Source: HRBIN30 sp964534275 (lineage in GTDB: Bacteria > Desulfobacterota > Binatia > HRBIN30). From it: a DNA stretch of 64,000 nt. The number at the start of each line of letters is the position of its first letter. Within the stretch, counting starts at the first letter, position 1. The stretch is from positions 66,262 to 130,261 of the forward strand of contig CAZHQG010000007.1 of the NCBI GenBank assembly GCA_964534275.1, given 5' to 3'. A program made the translations under genes and the position numbers. Positions 9,565 through 18,937 of the stretch are shown piece after piece. Below the pieces are notes generated by a model. The model did no database searches, was not told the DNA's origin, and worked only from the letters and a program-made list of their open reading frames with translations.

Positions 9565-11328
9565 TCACAGAGGCTCGTCGCGGCCTAAGACCCGTTCAGG
9601 GGAGGCGGGGGACACAAGCTTTGCCGCAGCGCGCAGCGCGAGGGCGATAATCGTCAGCGTCGGGTTGTAGCCCGACGACGTCACGAACACGCTTCCGTCG
9701 ACAGCGAACAGGTTTTCCACTGAATGAAACCGCTGCCAAGCATCGCACACCGACGCTTCCGGACGCGTTCCCATTCTGAGCGTGCCCAGGACGTGTCGGG
9801 TTTGGGGCGGATTGTCCGCAGGCGCCAAAAAGCCGTATTCCGCACCTGCAGCGCGGTGAAGTTCCACGAGCTTTGGTCCATAAAACAGTCGTGCGGCGCG
9901 CTCGAGGGCGCCGGTACGATACGTGATGCGTGGCACGGGCTGCCCGAAGACGTCCTTCAGTTGGGGGTCCAAATCCACGCGGTTGTGGAAGTAAGGAGCG
10001 TCTTCCCCTTGCTGGATGGCAACAGCAATGTGCCCTTGAAAAATATTGGCGCGAATGAGTTTCGGCAGCGTCAAGCCCGGAATGTTTTGCAGTCGTGCGA
10101 GTTCGAACGCCTGCAGCGCCGAGAGCGCTCCGGAGATTGCTTCAGAGTTGGTGCCGAACTCGACGATGCCTCCAAGTGGCACATTGGGGTCGATCTCGTC
10201 GCCGCCGGGGCGTACCCCGCGCAAGTCCGAGATTCCGTGCGTGACCGAGCGTCCACGCTCCCCATGCAGGCGTTGGCGGTAAATGCCGACGCCTAGCGTC
10301 TGCGCGTGAAACATGAGAAAGCGCCCAACGAGTCCATTTTCGTTCCCGAGATCCGAAAGCAAACACAAACGGGCACTCTCGATGGCACTGGCGGCCAAAA
10401 GGAACACAGTGCCGGTGGCGCGTTGCGTGCGCCCGTCGTCATCGATGTATTCGACACTCGTGACTCTGCCATTTCCGTCGTGGAGCAATCGCGTGGCGTG
10501 TGCATTGTACCGCACTTGGCAGCGCCCCGTGAGGAGTGCTTCGCGTAAGGTTGTGACCGCTGGGCTGCCTTTGGAATTGTTCGGGCATCCGTATCCAGAA
10601 CAAAAACCACAGTCGTTGCAGGGCGGGCGGCCCCGGTAGAACCGTGAATTGTGTGCGCCAGGGTAGGGAAACGGGTGGTAGCCAAGGGAACGAGCTCCTT
10701 CCGACAGGACTGAAGCGACGTACATCGGAAGGCCAGGCGGCATCGGGTACTCCGCGGAGCGTGGGGAGGCAAACGGGTCGCTACCCGCCAACCCTTGGAC
10801 CCCAGAGAGGCGTTCGGCTTCTTGATAGAACGGTTCTAACTCGTCGTACGAGATTGGCCAGTTCGCGAAGGCTGCACCGTCGTAGCGAACGCCTTTCGAT
10901 TCGAGCTCCGATGCCATCCGAAAATCGACGCGGTTCAAGCGCGGGTACTTCATGTCTGCATGTACCGCCGCTCCGCCCACAGTCTTCGGCATCGTGTTGA
11001 CGTCCGGGTGGTAACGCGCGGGACTGGAATCGTCCGTCCGGAACGTTCGTGGCTCGAGCAAGGGGTCCTGCGCGACGAAACCGCGGATGCTCAGTTTCAA
11101 CTCGTCGTTGCTGAACAGCGGACGAGGCATGTCCGGCGCGGGGTCGTCCAACCCGAGGAAATAATTGGGGCCATGTTCCAACACCAGCACACGCCAGCCC
11201 CCCACGACAGCCAAAACCCGAGCAGCAGCCGCACCCCCAGCTCCCGAGCCGATGATCACGGCGTCAAACTGATCGAGCGAGGTGTTGCCGAGTACCCCAG
11301 GGACTCGCGAGGGACGCACACTTGCCAT
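9565..11328 (-). CDS. GMC-family FAD oxidoreductase
   Basis: A 587-residue glucose-methanol-choline oxidoreductase, closest in layout to the large subunit of membrane-bound gluconate/sorbitol dehydrogenases. It has the dinucleotide fold AVIIGSGAGGAAAARVL near the N-terminus, the GMC motif TVGGAAVHADMKYPR, a cysteine-rich stretch (CNDCGFCSGYGCP) seen in this subgroup, and the C-terminal GMC signature VDGSVFVTSSGYNPTLTI. The ATG at 11328 is preferred over an in-frame TTG at 11346 because it has an AGAGGT site five bases upstream. The next upstream gene encodes the matching small subunit, so the pair probably forms a periplasmic dehydrogenase passing electrons to the respiratory chain. The substrate is unknown. 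Confidence 0.9.
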   Translation of the reverse strand: MASVRPSRVPGVLGNTSLDQFDAVIIGSGAGGAAAARVLAVVGGWRVLVLEHGPNYFLGLDDPAPDMPRPLFSNDELKLSIRGFVAQDPLLEPRTFRTDDSSPARYHPDVNTMPKTVGGAAVHADMKYPRLNRVDFRMASELESKGVRYDGAAFANWPISYDELEPFYQEAERLSGVQGLAGSDPFASPRSAEYPMPPGLPMYVASVLSEGARSLGYHPFPYPGAHNSRFYRGRPPCNDCGFCSGYGCPNNSKGSPAVTTLREALLTGRCQVRYNAHATRLLHDGNGRVTSVEYIDDDGRTQRATGTVFLLAASAIESARLCLLSDLGNENGLVGRFLMFHAQTLGVGIYRQRLHGERGRSVTHGISDLRGVRPGGDEIDPNVPLGGIVEFGTNSEAISGALSALQAFELARLQNIPGLTLPKLIRANIFQGHIAVAIQQGEDAPYFHNRVDLDPQLKDVFGQPVPRITYRTGALERAARLFYGPKLVELHRAAGAEYGFLAPADNPPQTRHVLGTLRMGTRPEASVCDAWQRFHSVENLFAVDGSVFVTSSGYNPTLTIIALALRAAAKLVSPASPERVLGRDEPL

Positions 11329-11363
11329 TCCTGACCTCTGCAACAAAAGACGCGCGCCTCGCC

Positions 11364-12302
11364 TTAAGGGAACCGAGGGTTGCCAGCCAGGCGTGTTAAC
11401 GTGCGAAGCAGGGTGGCGATTTCAGGCGGGAATGGGGCGAAGGCTTCGTCAGGGTTGGGTCCGGACAAGGGCTTGTCCGGCCGTTCGCGGTAGGTTTGCG
11501 ACGGACGATGAAACAACGCATAGCCAAGAGGCTGGCTGTCGCCGTCGTAGCCGATGGATTTCCAGCCGACTCCGTCTTTGTTGCCGCCATACTCCGGTGC
11601 GGAAAACATTGCCTCGAAAATGTGTCCTGTAACCAAGGCGATAAAGTCAGAGTCTGCTTGCTGTACAATCTGTTGCCGTTCTGCCGTGGAGAGATCGGCG
11701 AAGTCTTTGGCAAACTGCGCCTGACTGGTGTCCACGAGTTCCCGCAACCCTTCTCGATACTGCGTGCGGAGCCCCACCAGCGGGCCTAAAACCTGTGCGT
11801 TGAAATCGAACTCGGGAACGGCGGCGGACCCGAGGATGCGCGCCCGCCAGGAAATTCGTTGCAATCGGTTCAACGGCACGAACGTCTGAAAGTCGTTTGG
11901 CGGGAAACGATTGCTTGGAACTCCACGCTCGTAGTCGGGAAAGGGATGCCTTCCGCTGTAGGGACCACCGGCGAACACCGCACCCGGATCGCTCTCCGAG
12001 GGAAGTTCGGAGAGCAACTTCTCGATATACCGATCGGCTCCGACGGCGAGCGCACCGGGGCCGTCCTCGGCGGGGAACAGCGTGTCGATCAGCGCATGCA
12101 AGGTGCGCCGTTCCTGCTGGTCGAGAAAGCTCGCCGATGCGGCTTCCTTCCCGCCGACCGGTTCCCCATCGTCGCCACATCCCGGCAGGCTGACGGGAAC
12201 CAACACCGCCACACTGCCGGCAACCCCCCACCGTAAAACCTGGCGCCGCGTAAACCCTCGGCGCGGCTCAGTTGGTCGAGGAATTTCCGGAAGGAGTGGC
12301 AC
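11364..12302 (-). CDS. Gluconate 2-dehydrogenase subunit 3-like, Tat-exported lipoprotein
   Basis: A 312-residue protein with a twin-arginine signal (FTRRQVLRWGVAG) followed by a hydrophobic core and a lipobox-like LPGC at about residue 42. The body matches the small subunit (subunit 3) of GMC-type dehydrogenases, with LHALIDTLFPAEDGPGA and a conserved GYDGD...Y end. Such subunits carry the cofactor-binding large subunit through the Tat system. It lies 36 bp upstream of the GMC oxidoreductase, which itself lacks an export signal, supporting a co-exported complex on the outer face of the inner membrane. Confidence 0.85.
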   Translation of the reverse strand: MPLLPEIPRPTEPRRGFTRRQVLRWGVAGSVAVLVPVSLPGCGDDGEPVGGKEAASASFLDQQERRTLHALIDTLFPAEDGPGALAVGADRYIEKLLSELPSESDPGAVFAGGPYSGRHPFPDYERGVPSNRFPPNDFQTFVPLNRLQRISWRARILGSAAVPEFDFNAQVLGPLVGLRTQYREGLRELVDTSQAQFAKDFADLSTAERQQIVQQADSDFIALVTGHIFEAMFSAPEYGGNKDGVGWKSIGYDGDSQPLGYALFHRPSQTYRERPDKPLSGPNPDEAFAPFPPEIATLLRTLTRLAGNPRFP

Positions 12303-12311
12303 GGTTTTGTT

Positions 12312-12770
12312 CTAGGATTTTTTCTTCCGTGGCGTGAGATCGAGATCGGGTGGAGGGTGGTCCGGAAGCTTCCAGACGATGTACGGTTTGTCCTTGAGCT
12401 CGTGATACGCATTCGCCGCGTCCACAGCTTGGTGGAACGCCGCTTCGAACGCTGCGAAGTCTTCCTTCTTGATTGCTTCTTGTACGGCGGTCCAGTGTTG
12501 ATCCAGAAACTCTTGCAATGCGGCTTCGTGTTTCGGACGCGTGAACGCCCCGAGTTCCATCAGTCCGCGAATTTCCTTGGCCTGGAAGTTTGCAAGGGGC
12601 CAGTTTCCCGCTTTGGCAGCGTAGTACAGTTTCCACGTCCGCTGGCCGATTTCCGGCATGATTCGTCCCAGCCCCGGCTGGATTGCGGCCAGGTCCTCGA
12701 TCGACATTTCACGGTGTCCGCTCCACACCGTGAGGGCTTTCAAACGTTCCAGCAACTCCTCGTCGCGCAT
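12312..12770 (-). CDS. Hypothetical helical protein
   Basis: A 152-residue all-helical protein of unknown function, starting 9 bp upstream of the Tat-exported subunit and probably in its operon. It contains a Trp/Tyr-rich central motif (RTWKLYYAAKAGNWPLANFQ) and KEIRGLMELGAFTRPKHE, and ends in a Lys-rich tail. The size and four-helix look resemble cytochrome c556-type bundles, but there is no CxxCH heme motif and no signal peptide. A role with the dehydrogenase pair is only inferred from position. Confidence 0.75.
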   Translation of the reverse strand: MRDEELLERLKALTVWSGHREMSIEDLAAIQPGLGRIMPEIGQRTWKLYYAAKAGNWPLANFQAKEIRGLMELGAFTRPKHEAALQEFLDQHWTAVQEAIKKEDFAAFEAAFHQAVDAANAYHELKDKPYIVWKLPDHPPPDLDLTPRKKKS

Positions 12771-13056
12771 GGTTCCCCGCTCCTAAGTGAACAAATGTTT
12801 GGCCGCCCGTCCTAGCACGCGTGCGCCCGTCGTGTAAAGACAGTGGGCCGCGATCGAGCGCACTCGATGCCGTCGGGCGGAGAGGCTCCCTCGGTGCATG
12901 CACGCTAGAGCCACGATCCGGTGCACCGACGAGCGGGGAGGGACTCTACGATCGGCAGCCTTCACCGCCCCAGACACAAGCGGGAGCCTGCGAGTGCGTC
13001 CTGGAGCGACTGCTTGCCGGTTGTTATGGTACCCCGCCCCAGGCGAGAGTGAGGGC

Positions 13057-14673
13057 ATGAGCCAAACGCGCGAACCGTTGGTGGAGCAACAAGTGGCCCG
13101 TGTACGCGCGTACATGGAAGGCTGCGGCCTCGTGGTCGTGCCGGACTCCGCGGTGGAGTTGCGTCGGCGACTCGTGGGAGTCCTTGAGCGCTTGACGCCG
13201 GAGGTCGTGGAAGAATGGACGCGGATTGTGGGCCGTGCCTTTGCGATCCCGGAAGTCCAGTGGCCGGAAGTTCGCGACTGGATGTCGAGCGCTCTGCAGC
13301 GTTGGTTCCGCCACATCGAGAACCCGGCGGACGTGGAAACGTACTTGTACCTGCGCAACCACGCGCGCCGGGGTTTCATTTCGCACTTCCCGGCGTCGCG
13401 TTTTTTGGCCAGCCAGATACGCTTGGTGCACCTGTTCGAAGAGTGTCTCGAGAGAGAAGCACTTCCCGCCGAAGATCGTGCAGCGTTGCTTCGGCTATTG
13501 CGGCAGGAGTTCGAGGAGCGCATCTTGCACGTTACGGACTTTTTCGTTGCCGGCCGCGAAGAAGACTTGCGTGAGCAAGAGGCCAGTTACCGGCAAGCGG
13601 TGGACAACGCTCCGGCAGCGATTTTCCGGGTCGACTGCGATTTCGGGACGATTCTGGGCGCGAGCAGGGTTGCCGAACGCCTCGTGCAAATTCCACGCGA
13701 GGAAATGATTGGTTTGCGTCTTTGGGACCTGAGCCCCGAGGACGAACGTCAGCGCATGCGGCGGTTGCTCGAGGAAGCGCGCCGCCGAGGACACGCGCGG
13801 CGAGACGACTTGCATTTGCTTCGACGCGACAGCGAGCGCGTGCCGGTGTTTGTCAACGTCGGGCTGATCGAATACGCCGGGCAACGGTTTTTCCAGGTCA
13901 TTTGCGTGGATATCTCCGAGCGCAAACGGCTCGAGAGCCAGTTGATTCAGTCGGAGAAAATGGCTGCGATTGGCCAACTAGCGGCGGGAATTGCTCACGA
14001 AATTCGCAATCCGCTGGGAATCATTGCCAACGCCCTGTTCGACCTCCAGGAGACCTTGCCGCGGGACCACCCAGCCGTGCAGGAAGATTTGCAGATCGCC
14101 CTCGAAGAAATGCGCCGCGTTCAGGAGATCATCGACAATTTGCTGGAGTTTTCGCGGACGTCGCGCGCGGAATTGGAAATGGTGGACGTGAACCTCCTGC
14201 TGCGTAAAACGCTCCAGTTGATGCACAAGAGCTTGCAGAATCACGGTGTGGAAGTGGCCGCGGAGTTCGGCGACGTAGGCTTGTGCCTTGCGAACCAAAA
14301 CGCGCTGCGGCAGGTTTTCTTGAACCTCATTACGAACGCTGTGCAGGCGATGCCAAACGGCGGAACGTTGCGCATCCGAACCATACCTCTGGGTTCCGAG
14401 CGGATTCGTCTCGAGTTTGCCGATACCGGCGTGGGAATTCCGCCGGAGCACCTGAGCAGCATCTTCAACCCGTTCTTCACCACAAAGGAGCCAGGGCAGG
14501 GAACGGGACTCGGTCTCTCGGTCGTACACTCCGTGGTCAAGCGGTTTCGGGGCGAGATTCGCGTGCAAAGTCAACTTGAGCGCGGCACGACGTTTACCAT
14601 CGACCTACCGCGCGGCGAGGAAAGCGACGAAGTTGTGGGCCTTCTGGGTGTGCCCGGAAGAATGTTGCCATGA
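13057..14673 (+). CDS. PAS-domain sensor histidine kinase
   Basis: A 538-residue soluble sensor kinase. Residues 1-170 form a helical N-terminal domain reminiscent of RsbRD-type sensor domains. A PAS domain follows (YRQAVDNAPAAIFRVDCDFG to FQVICVDISERKRLE, about 180-295), then HisKA with the phospho-accepting His314 in GIAHEIRNPLG, and the HATPase with N box (NLITNAVQAMP), G1 (FADTGVGIP), F box (FNPFFTTK) and G2 (GTGLGLSVV). No membrane segment is visible, so the signal is probably cytoplasmic. The start is the ATG at 13057. The stop overlaps the start of the sigma-54 regulator (ATGA), its evident partner. Confidence 0.92.
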   Translation: MSQTREPLVEQQVARVRAYMEGCGLVVVPDSAVELRRRLVGVLERLTPEVVEEWTRIVGRAFAIPEVQWPEVRDWMSSALQRWFRHIENPADVETYLYLRNHARRGFISHFPASRFLASQIRLVHLFEECLEREALPAEDRAALLRLLRQEFEERILHVTDFFVAGREEDLREQEASYRQAVDNAPAAIFRVDCDFGTILGASRVAERLVQIPREEMIGLRLWDLSPEDERQRMRRLLEEARRRGHARRDDLHLLRRDSERVPVFVNVGLIEYAGQRFFQVICVDISERKRLESQLIQSEKMAAIGQLAAGIAHEIRNPLGIIANALFDLQETLPRDHPAVQEDLQIALEEMRRVQEIIDNLLEFSRTSRAELEMVDVNLLLRKTLQLMHKSLQNHGVEVAAEFGDVGLCLANQNALRQVFLNLITNAVQAMPNGGTLRIRTIPLGSERIRLEFADTGVGIPPEHLSSIFNPFFTTKEPGQGTGLGLSVVHSVVKRFRGEIRVQSQLERGTTFTIDLPRGEESDEVVGLLGVPGRMLP

Positions 14674-16094
14674 ACGAACGGGCTGAAATCGGCGCGGATA
14701 CCCAAGGGGAAACTACAACAGAAGCGCCTCGTGTGCGCACGCTCCTGGTCGAGGACGAACCCAACATGGTGCGCACGTTGAGTAAAATTTTGGAACGGCG
14801 GGGCCACACGGTCGACAGTGCCCCCAACGGCGCCGAAGCTCTGCGCCTGCTCGCGGCACACGCGTACGACCTTGTCATTACGGATTTGAACATGCCGGTG
14901 ATGGATGGGCTGCAGCTTTTGCGGGAAATGAAAGCCCGCGGGTTGGAAGCTGCAGTGATCGTGTTGACTGGTTACGGGACCATCCAGTCAGCGGTAGAGG
15001 CGCTCAAGCTTGGCGCTGGGGATTACTTGATCAAGCCGTGTCACCCGGAGGAGTTGTTGTTAGCTGCATCGCGGCTGCTCGAGCTGCGTGCTCTGAAACG
15101 CGAGGTGCACATCCTGCGACGCGAGGTGCGCCAGTACTCGCGCTTTGGCGAGATTATTGGCCGGAGCCCCGCGATGCGCGAGGTGTATCGCATCATCGAG
15201 GCCGTGAGCGAGAATAAAAGCAACGTTCTCGTTTGCGGCGAGAACGGTACTGGAAAAGAGCTGGTGGCGCGGACCATCCACCAGCGTGGTCCGTGGCGGG
15301 ACCGCCCGTTCCTCGCGGTGAACTGTGGCGCGTTGTCTGAAACCCTGCTCGAAAGCCAGTTGTTTGGCCATCGCCGCGGTGCCTTTACCGGGGCGATCGA
15401 GGATCACGAGGGCGTGTTTCAGGCAGCAAACGGTGGCACCCTGTTCTTGGATGAAGTGACGGAGATTCCCCTGCCGCTACAGGTCAAATTCCTCCGTGCG
15501 ATCCAAGAACGCGAGGTGACGCCCCTTGGTTCCACACGGTCGGTCAAGGTCGATGTACGCTTGATCGCTGCGGCGAATCGCGACGTAGAAGAAGCCGTGC
15601 GCCAAGGTTGGTTCCGCAGCGACTTGTATTACCGCCTGAATGTCGTGACGATTCACTTGCCTCCGTTACGAGAGCGCCGCGAGGATATCCCCCTGCTGGT
15701 CGAGCACTTTGTCGAGCGCTTTAGTCGCGACTATGGGGTGGAGCCGAAACGGGTAACCCGTGCCGCGATGGACTGCTTATTGGCTTACTCGTGGCCCGGC
15801 AACATTCGCGAGCTGCAAAATACGATCGAACGTGCGTTTGCGCTGTCGCGTGCACCGGAGATTGACCTCGAGGATCTTCCGGTCAAAATTCGTCGCCCTT
15901 CTGGTGTAGAGCTTTTGTCGCCAGCCGAGCCTGCAAACGATGGCGAGGAGATTCTCCCGCTCGCCGAGCTCGAGCGGCGTGCCATCGTCGCGGCTTTGGC
16001 TCGAACGGGCGGCAACAAGGCAGAGGCAGCGCGTTTGTTGGGTATCGAGCGACCGCGGTTGTACCGCAAGTTACAAAAGTACGGCCTTCGCTGA
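14670..16094 (+). CDS. Sigma-54-dependent response regulator (NtrC family)
   Basis: A 474-residue three-domain activator. The receiver has the phosphorylation site Asp72 in VITDLNMPVMDG. The AAA+ domain has Walker A GENGTGKEL, the sigma-54 contact loop GAFTGA (about residue 237), Walker B GGTLFLDEV and the R-finger region FRSDLYYRLNV. A Fis-type helix-turn-helix lies at the C-terminus (GGNKAEAARLLGIERPRLYRKL). It is translationally coupled to the kinase upstream. The pair probably switches on a sigma-54 regulon in response to a cytoplasmic cue; targets cannot be read from the window. Confidence 0.94.
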   Translation: MNERAEIGADTQGETTTEAPRVRTLLVEDEPNMVRTLSKILERRGHTVDSAPNGAEALRLLAAHAYDLVITDLNMPVMDGLQLLREMKARGLEAAVIVLTGYGTIQSAVEALKLGAGDYLIKPCHPEELLLAASRLLELRALKREVHILRREVRQYSRFGEIIGRSPAMREVYRIIEAVSENKSNVLVCGENGTGKELVARTIHQRGPWRDRPFLAVNCGALSETLLESQLFGHRRGAFTGAIEDHEGVFQAANGGTLFLDEVTEIPLPLQVKFLRAIQEREVTPLGSTRSVKVDVRLIAAANRDVEEAVRQGWFRSDLYYRLNVVTIHLPPLRERREDIPLLVEHFVERFSRDYGVEPKRVTRAAMDCLLAYSWPGNIRELQNTIERAFALSRAPEIDLEDLPVKIRRPSGVELLSPAEPANDGEEILPLAELERRAIVAALARTGGNKAEAARLLGIERPRLYRKLQKYGLR

Positions 16095-16281
16095 TCGCTC
16101 GTGATGGCGGGAAGAACAATGCGGAGTTGCCCGCCGGCTTGCCGGCAGACGACGCGCTCGAGCGCGCTGCAAAGGCCCTAAGCGGCCCTGAAGCCTGCGC
16201 CGTGCGGCCGCCTCGGAAAGAGCGCTGGCTTGGCGGAGGCGTGTTGCCTTGGTGGTGGGTCGCCGGCAGTACGAAGGGCAT

Positions 16282-16686
16282 TCAATATCCGAGCTTGCGG
16301 ATCTCGCGTTCGCTCATTCCGAAGTAGTGCGCTACTTCGTGGACAATCGTACGTTCGATCTCCCTTCGGAGTCGGTCGGTTGTGCGGAAACGGCGCACGA
16401 GGGGACGATAGAAAATGGTGATGGTATCGGGCGGGTGATTTCCGAACGCCGCTCCCCGTTGCGAGAGAGGCACGCCCTGGTAGAGCCCGAACAGCGTATC
16501 GCGCCGCGGGTTCAAACCAAGGGAACGGAGCAACTCCGGAGAGGGCTCGTCGTCTACGAGCAGCACCACGTTTTCCAGCTTGGCTGCGAACGGTTCCGGT
16601 AGTTGGTCCCACACCTCTTGCACCAGTGCGATAAACTGCTCGCGATCCACGAAGTCCCGTTTAGCGCCGAGGCTCCCGAGTGCCAT
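16282..16686 (-). CDS. Minimal zincin-type metallopeptidase (DUF1025-like)
   Basis: A 134-residue protein of the small zincin family. It has the zinc-binding motif TIVHEVAHYFGMSE near the C-terminus, preceded by FYRPLVRRF, and the family's typical GLYQGVPLSQRG segment. Homologues are predicted small cytoplasmic proteases with no settled substrate. The ATG at 16686 is chosen: longer in-frame extensions would overlap the divergent lipoprotein gene and show no conservation. Only 38 bp separate the two divergent starts. Confidence 0.85.
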   Translation of the reverse strand: MALGSLGAKRDFVDREQFIALVQEVWDQLPEPFAAKLENVVLLVDDEPSPELLRSLGLNPRRDTLFGLYQGVPLSQRGAAFGNHPPDTITIFYRPLVRRFRTTDRLRREIERTIVHEVAHYFGMSEREIRKLGY

Positions 16687-16724
16687 CTTGACCCGCTGTT
16701 TTGTCGGTGCGAACAGGGCCGGCC

Positions 16725-17465
16725 ATGCAGTACGCCTCTCGACGAAGCCGATTGCACGCAGTGGCAGTGCTTGGGGTTGTGCTGGCGCTCGGGGTCGTCG
16801 GCTGCGGAGAGTCGGGGTCCAATCCACCCAATTTGCCGGAAATTCAGTTCGAAGTTTTACCGCAGCTTGGCGGACCGATTCGTTTTGAAATCTTGGACGT
16901 GCGTGCAGGCGGCAAGCTGTTTCGTTCTCTGGCGGGACGAGAAATTGTTGCCACGGCGCCGTTTCAAATCTTTGTGGAAAATGCCGCGGCCCCCTTTTCC
17001 ATGACCTTGCGTTTGCTCGATTCTGCGCCAGCGCTTGTTCGTTATCGGCTTACGGGTACGGCTGGGCCTGCGGCCACCGTCGTAACCGAGTCTGGTGTGC
17101 CAGTGACCATTGGGGTTCCCGATTTGGCGGCTGTGCCAGCAAATCCGGAGGCGCGGGTGGATGTGTGCGCACCTGCACCCGATCAGAGCACGTGCTCTCC
17201 GTTCGATGGTAGCGGTACGTTTGGCGTGGCGTTTTCCGGCACGATCGGCGATACCGAAATCACTCGCGTGTTGGGTCGCGCCTCGAGCGACGAGCGGAGC
17301 GCGACCACACCTGCCGTCATTTTCTTTCCCGATCCGCAGGACACGATTGCGGCTGTGATTCGGGCCGTGGACGCCCGCCGTTTGCTTGTGCAGTTGTTCC
17401 TCGATGGACGGCTAGCGGGGACCTCGGTGTCGAGTGGGACCGTCGTGGTTCGGAAGGATCTATAG
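16725..17465 (+). CDS. Predicted lipoprotein
   Basis: A 246-residue protein with a classical lipoprotein signal (hydrophobic core AVAVLGVVLALG, then lipobox VVGC at about residue 29). The mature part is beta-rich with two cysteines in CAPAPDQSTC that could pair. No family is recognised. The start is the ATG at 16725. An in-frame TTG at 16701 would add eight residues before the signal and is less likely. Confidence 0.78.
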   Translation: MQYASRRSRLHAVAVLGVVLALGVVGCGESGSNPPNLPEIQFEVLPQLGGPIRFEILDVRAGGKLFRSLAGREIVATAPFQIFVENAAAPFSMTLRLLDSAPALVRYRLTGTAGPAATVVTESGVPVTIGVPDLAAVPANPEARVDVCAPAPDQSTCSPFDGSGTFGVAFSGTIGDTEITRVLGRASSDERSATTPAVIFFPDPQDTIAAVIRAVDARRLLVQLFLDGRLAGTSVSSGTVVVRKDL

Positions 17466-17486
17466 CCGGTTGGCGGCGCGTGCCGC

Positions 17487-17513
17487 GGATGCACCCCCGA
17501 AGGAGGTGCATCC
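17487..17513 (+). terminator. Hairpin downstream of lipoprotein gene
   Basis: A perfect 9-bp inverted repeat (GGATGCACC / GGTGCATCC) with a 9-base loop lies 21 bp after the stop of the lipoprotein gene, in the convergent space before sucC. It is terminator-like in position but has no T-run. The rest of 17466-17746 shows nothing else I can name. Confidence 0.4.
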
Positions 17514-17746
17514 GGGCCGGAGTCCCGTCGCGGCACGATTCGAAGCGGCTGTCCCCGAGGCGACAGCAAGGGCGCGGTCACAACGGTTACGGTCGAAGCG
17601 GCTCGCGACGTTCGCGGGCGCCGCGGTTGTGTGCTGCACTGGTCCGGGAGCGCTGCGAACCGTCGTGCAGCCGAGTTCCTCGGTGATTCTACACTGTTGT
17701 GATCGAAGCGAGGAGGGCGCAGAGAGGGGACAAGAAGAGCGGGCGT

Positions 17747-18913
17747 TTATGCCGCTCGTTTTGCCGCCTCTACCACTTTGCGTCCAGCGTCGGCCATGTC
17801 GGTTGCCGGAATAATATCGAGTCCGGACTCCGCCAGGATCTTTTTGCCGAGTTCGACGTTGGTGCCTTCCAGGCGTACCACTAAAGGTACGCGAAGTTGG
17901 ACCTCCCGTGCTGCAGCAACCACCCCCTCGGCAATCACGTCGCATTTCATAATCCCGCCGAAGATATTCACCAACACGGCCTTCACGTTGGGGTCGGAGA
18001 GCAGAATTTTAAACGCTGCTGTGACCTTTTCTTTTGTGGCTCCGCCACCGACATCGAGGAAGTTGGCGGGCGAGCCCCCATAGAGCTTGATAATGTCCAT
18101 GGTTGCCATCGCCAGCCCAGCCCCGTTTACCATGCACCCAATGTTGCCATCCAGGGAAATGTAGTTGAGGTCGTACTTCGAGGCTTCGACTTCGCGCGGG
18201 TCTTCTTCGTGGATATCGCGCAACTCGCGAATTTCAGGGTGGCGGAACAAGCCATTGTCATCGAAGCTCATCTTTGCGTCGAGGACGAGCAACCGGTTGT
18301 CTTGCGTGAGGACCAGTGGGTTGATTTCCACGAGCGAGGCGTCGGTTTCCACGTACGCTCGATACAGGGACGCGACGAGGTTCACAAACTGCTGGATCGT
18401 TTCTTTGGGCAAACCGAGGCCGAAGGCGAGCTTGCGCGCTTGAAAGGCCTGAACGCCAACTGCTGGATCGACGGCTTCGCGCAGGATTTTTTCTGGGGCG
18501 CGAGCTGCCACTTCTTCGATTTCTACGCCCCCTTCGGAGCTTGCCATGACCGTAACCCAGCCCCGCGAACGGTCGAGCGTGAGGCCCAGGTAGAATTCCT
18601 TGGCGATCGCGCAAGCGGGCTCGATGAGTACCTTTCGAACGATACGGCCGGAGGGACCTGTTTGGTGGGTTACCAGCGGCTTTCCTAAAAGCCCGGCTAC
18701 AAAGGACTCGAGTTCCTGGGCGTTCCGGCAGATTTTCACGCCACCTGCTTTTCCACGCCCCCCCGCATGAATTTGCGCCTTGGCCACGACCGGGTATCCC
18801 ACCTCGTTACCCGCAGCGACTGCTTCAGCAGGACTGCTTGCAACCTGTCCAGCGGGAACCGATACGCCAAAGCGTTGGAGTACTTGTTTGGCTTGATACT
18901 CGTGAACGTTCAC
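17747..18913 (-). CDS. sucC: Succinate-CoA ligase beta subunit
   Basis: SucC is the nucleotide-binding beta subunit of succinyl-CoA synthetase (TCA cycle). The 388-residue product begins MNVHEYQAKQVLQRFGV as the family does. It has the ATP-grasp motifs VVAKAQIHAGGRGKAGGVK, the VEINPLVLT metal-binding region, GCMVNGAGLAMATMD and GGIMKCDVIAEG. It follows mdh by 24 bp on the same strand, forming an mdh-sucC operon. The alpha-subunit gene sucD, normally the next gene, is absent; the neighbour downstream is a convergent lipoprotein gene. Confidence 0.96.
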   Translation of the reverse strand: MNVHEYQAKQVLQRFGVSVPAGQVASSPAEAVAAGNEVGYPVVAKAQIHAGGRGKAGGVKICRNAQELESFVAGLLGKPLVTHQTGPSGRIVRKVLIEPACAIAKEFYLGLTLDRSRGWVTVMASSEGGVEIEEVAARAPEKILREAVDPAVGVQAFQARKLAFGLGLPKETIQQFVNLVASLYRAYVETDASLVEINPLVLTQDNRLLVLDAKMSFDDNGLFRHPEIRELRDIHEEDPREVEASKYDLNYISLDGNIGCMVNGAGLAMATMDIIKLYGGSPANFLDVGGGATKEKVTAAFKILLSDPNVKAVLVNIFGGIMKCDVIAEGVVAAAREVQLRVPLVVRLEGTNVELGKKILAESGLDIIPATDMADAGRKVVEAAKRAA

Positions 18914-18937
18914 CGTCGCCTCCCCTCTCGTGAGTGG

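Noticed and set aside
16153..16166. 14-bp palindrome CGCGCTCGAGCGCG after the sigma-54 regulator.
   Set aside because: In GC-rich intergenic DNA a single palindrome without T-run or partner site is too weak to call a terminator or operator.
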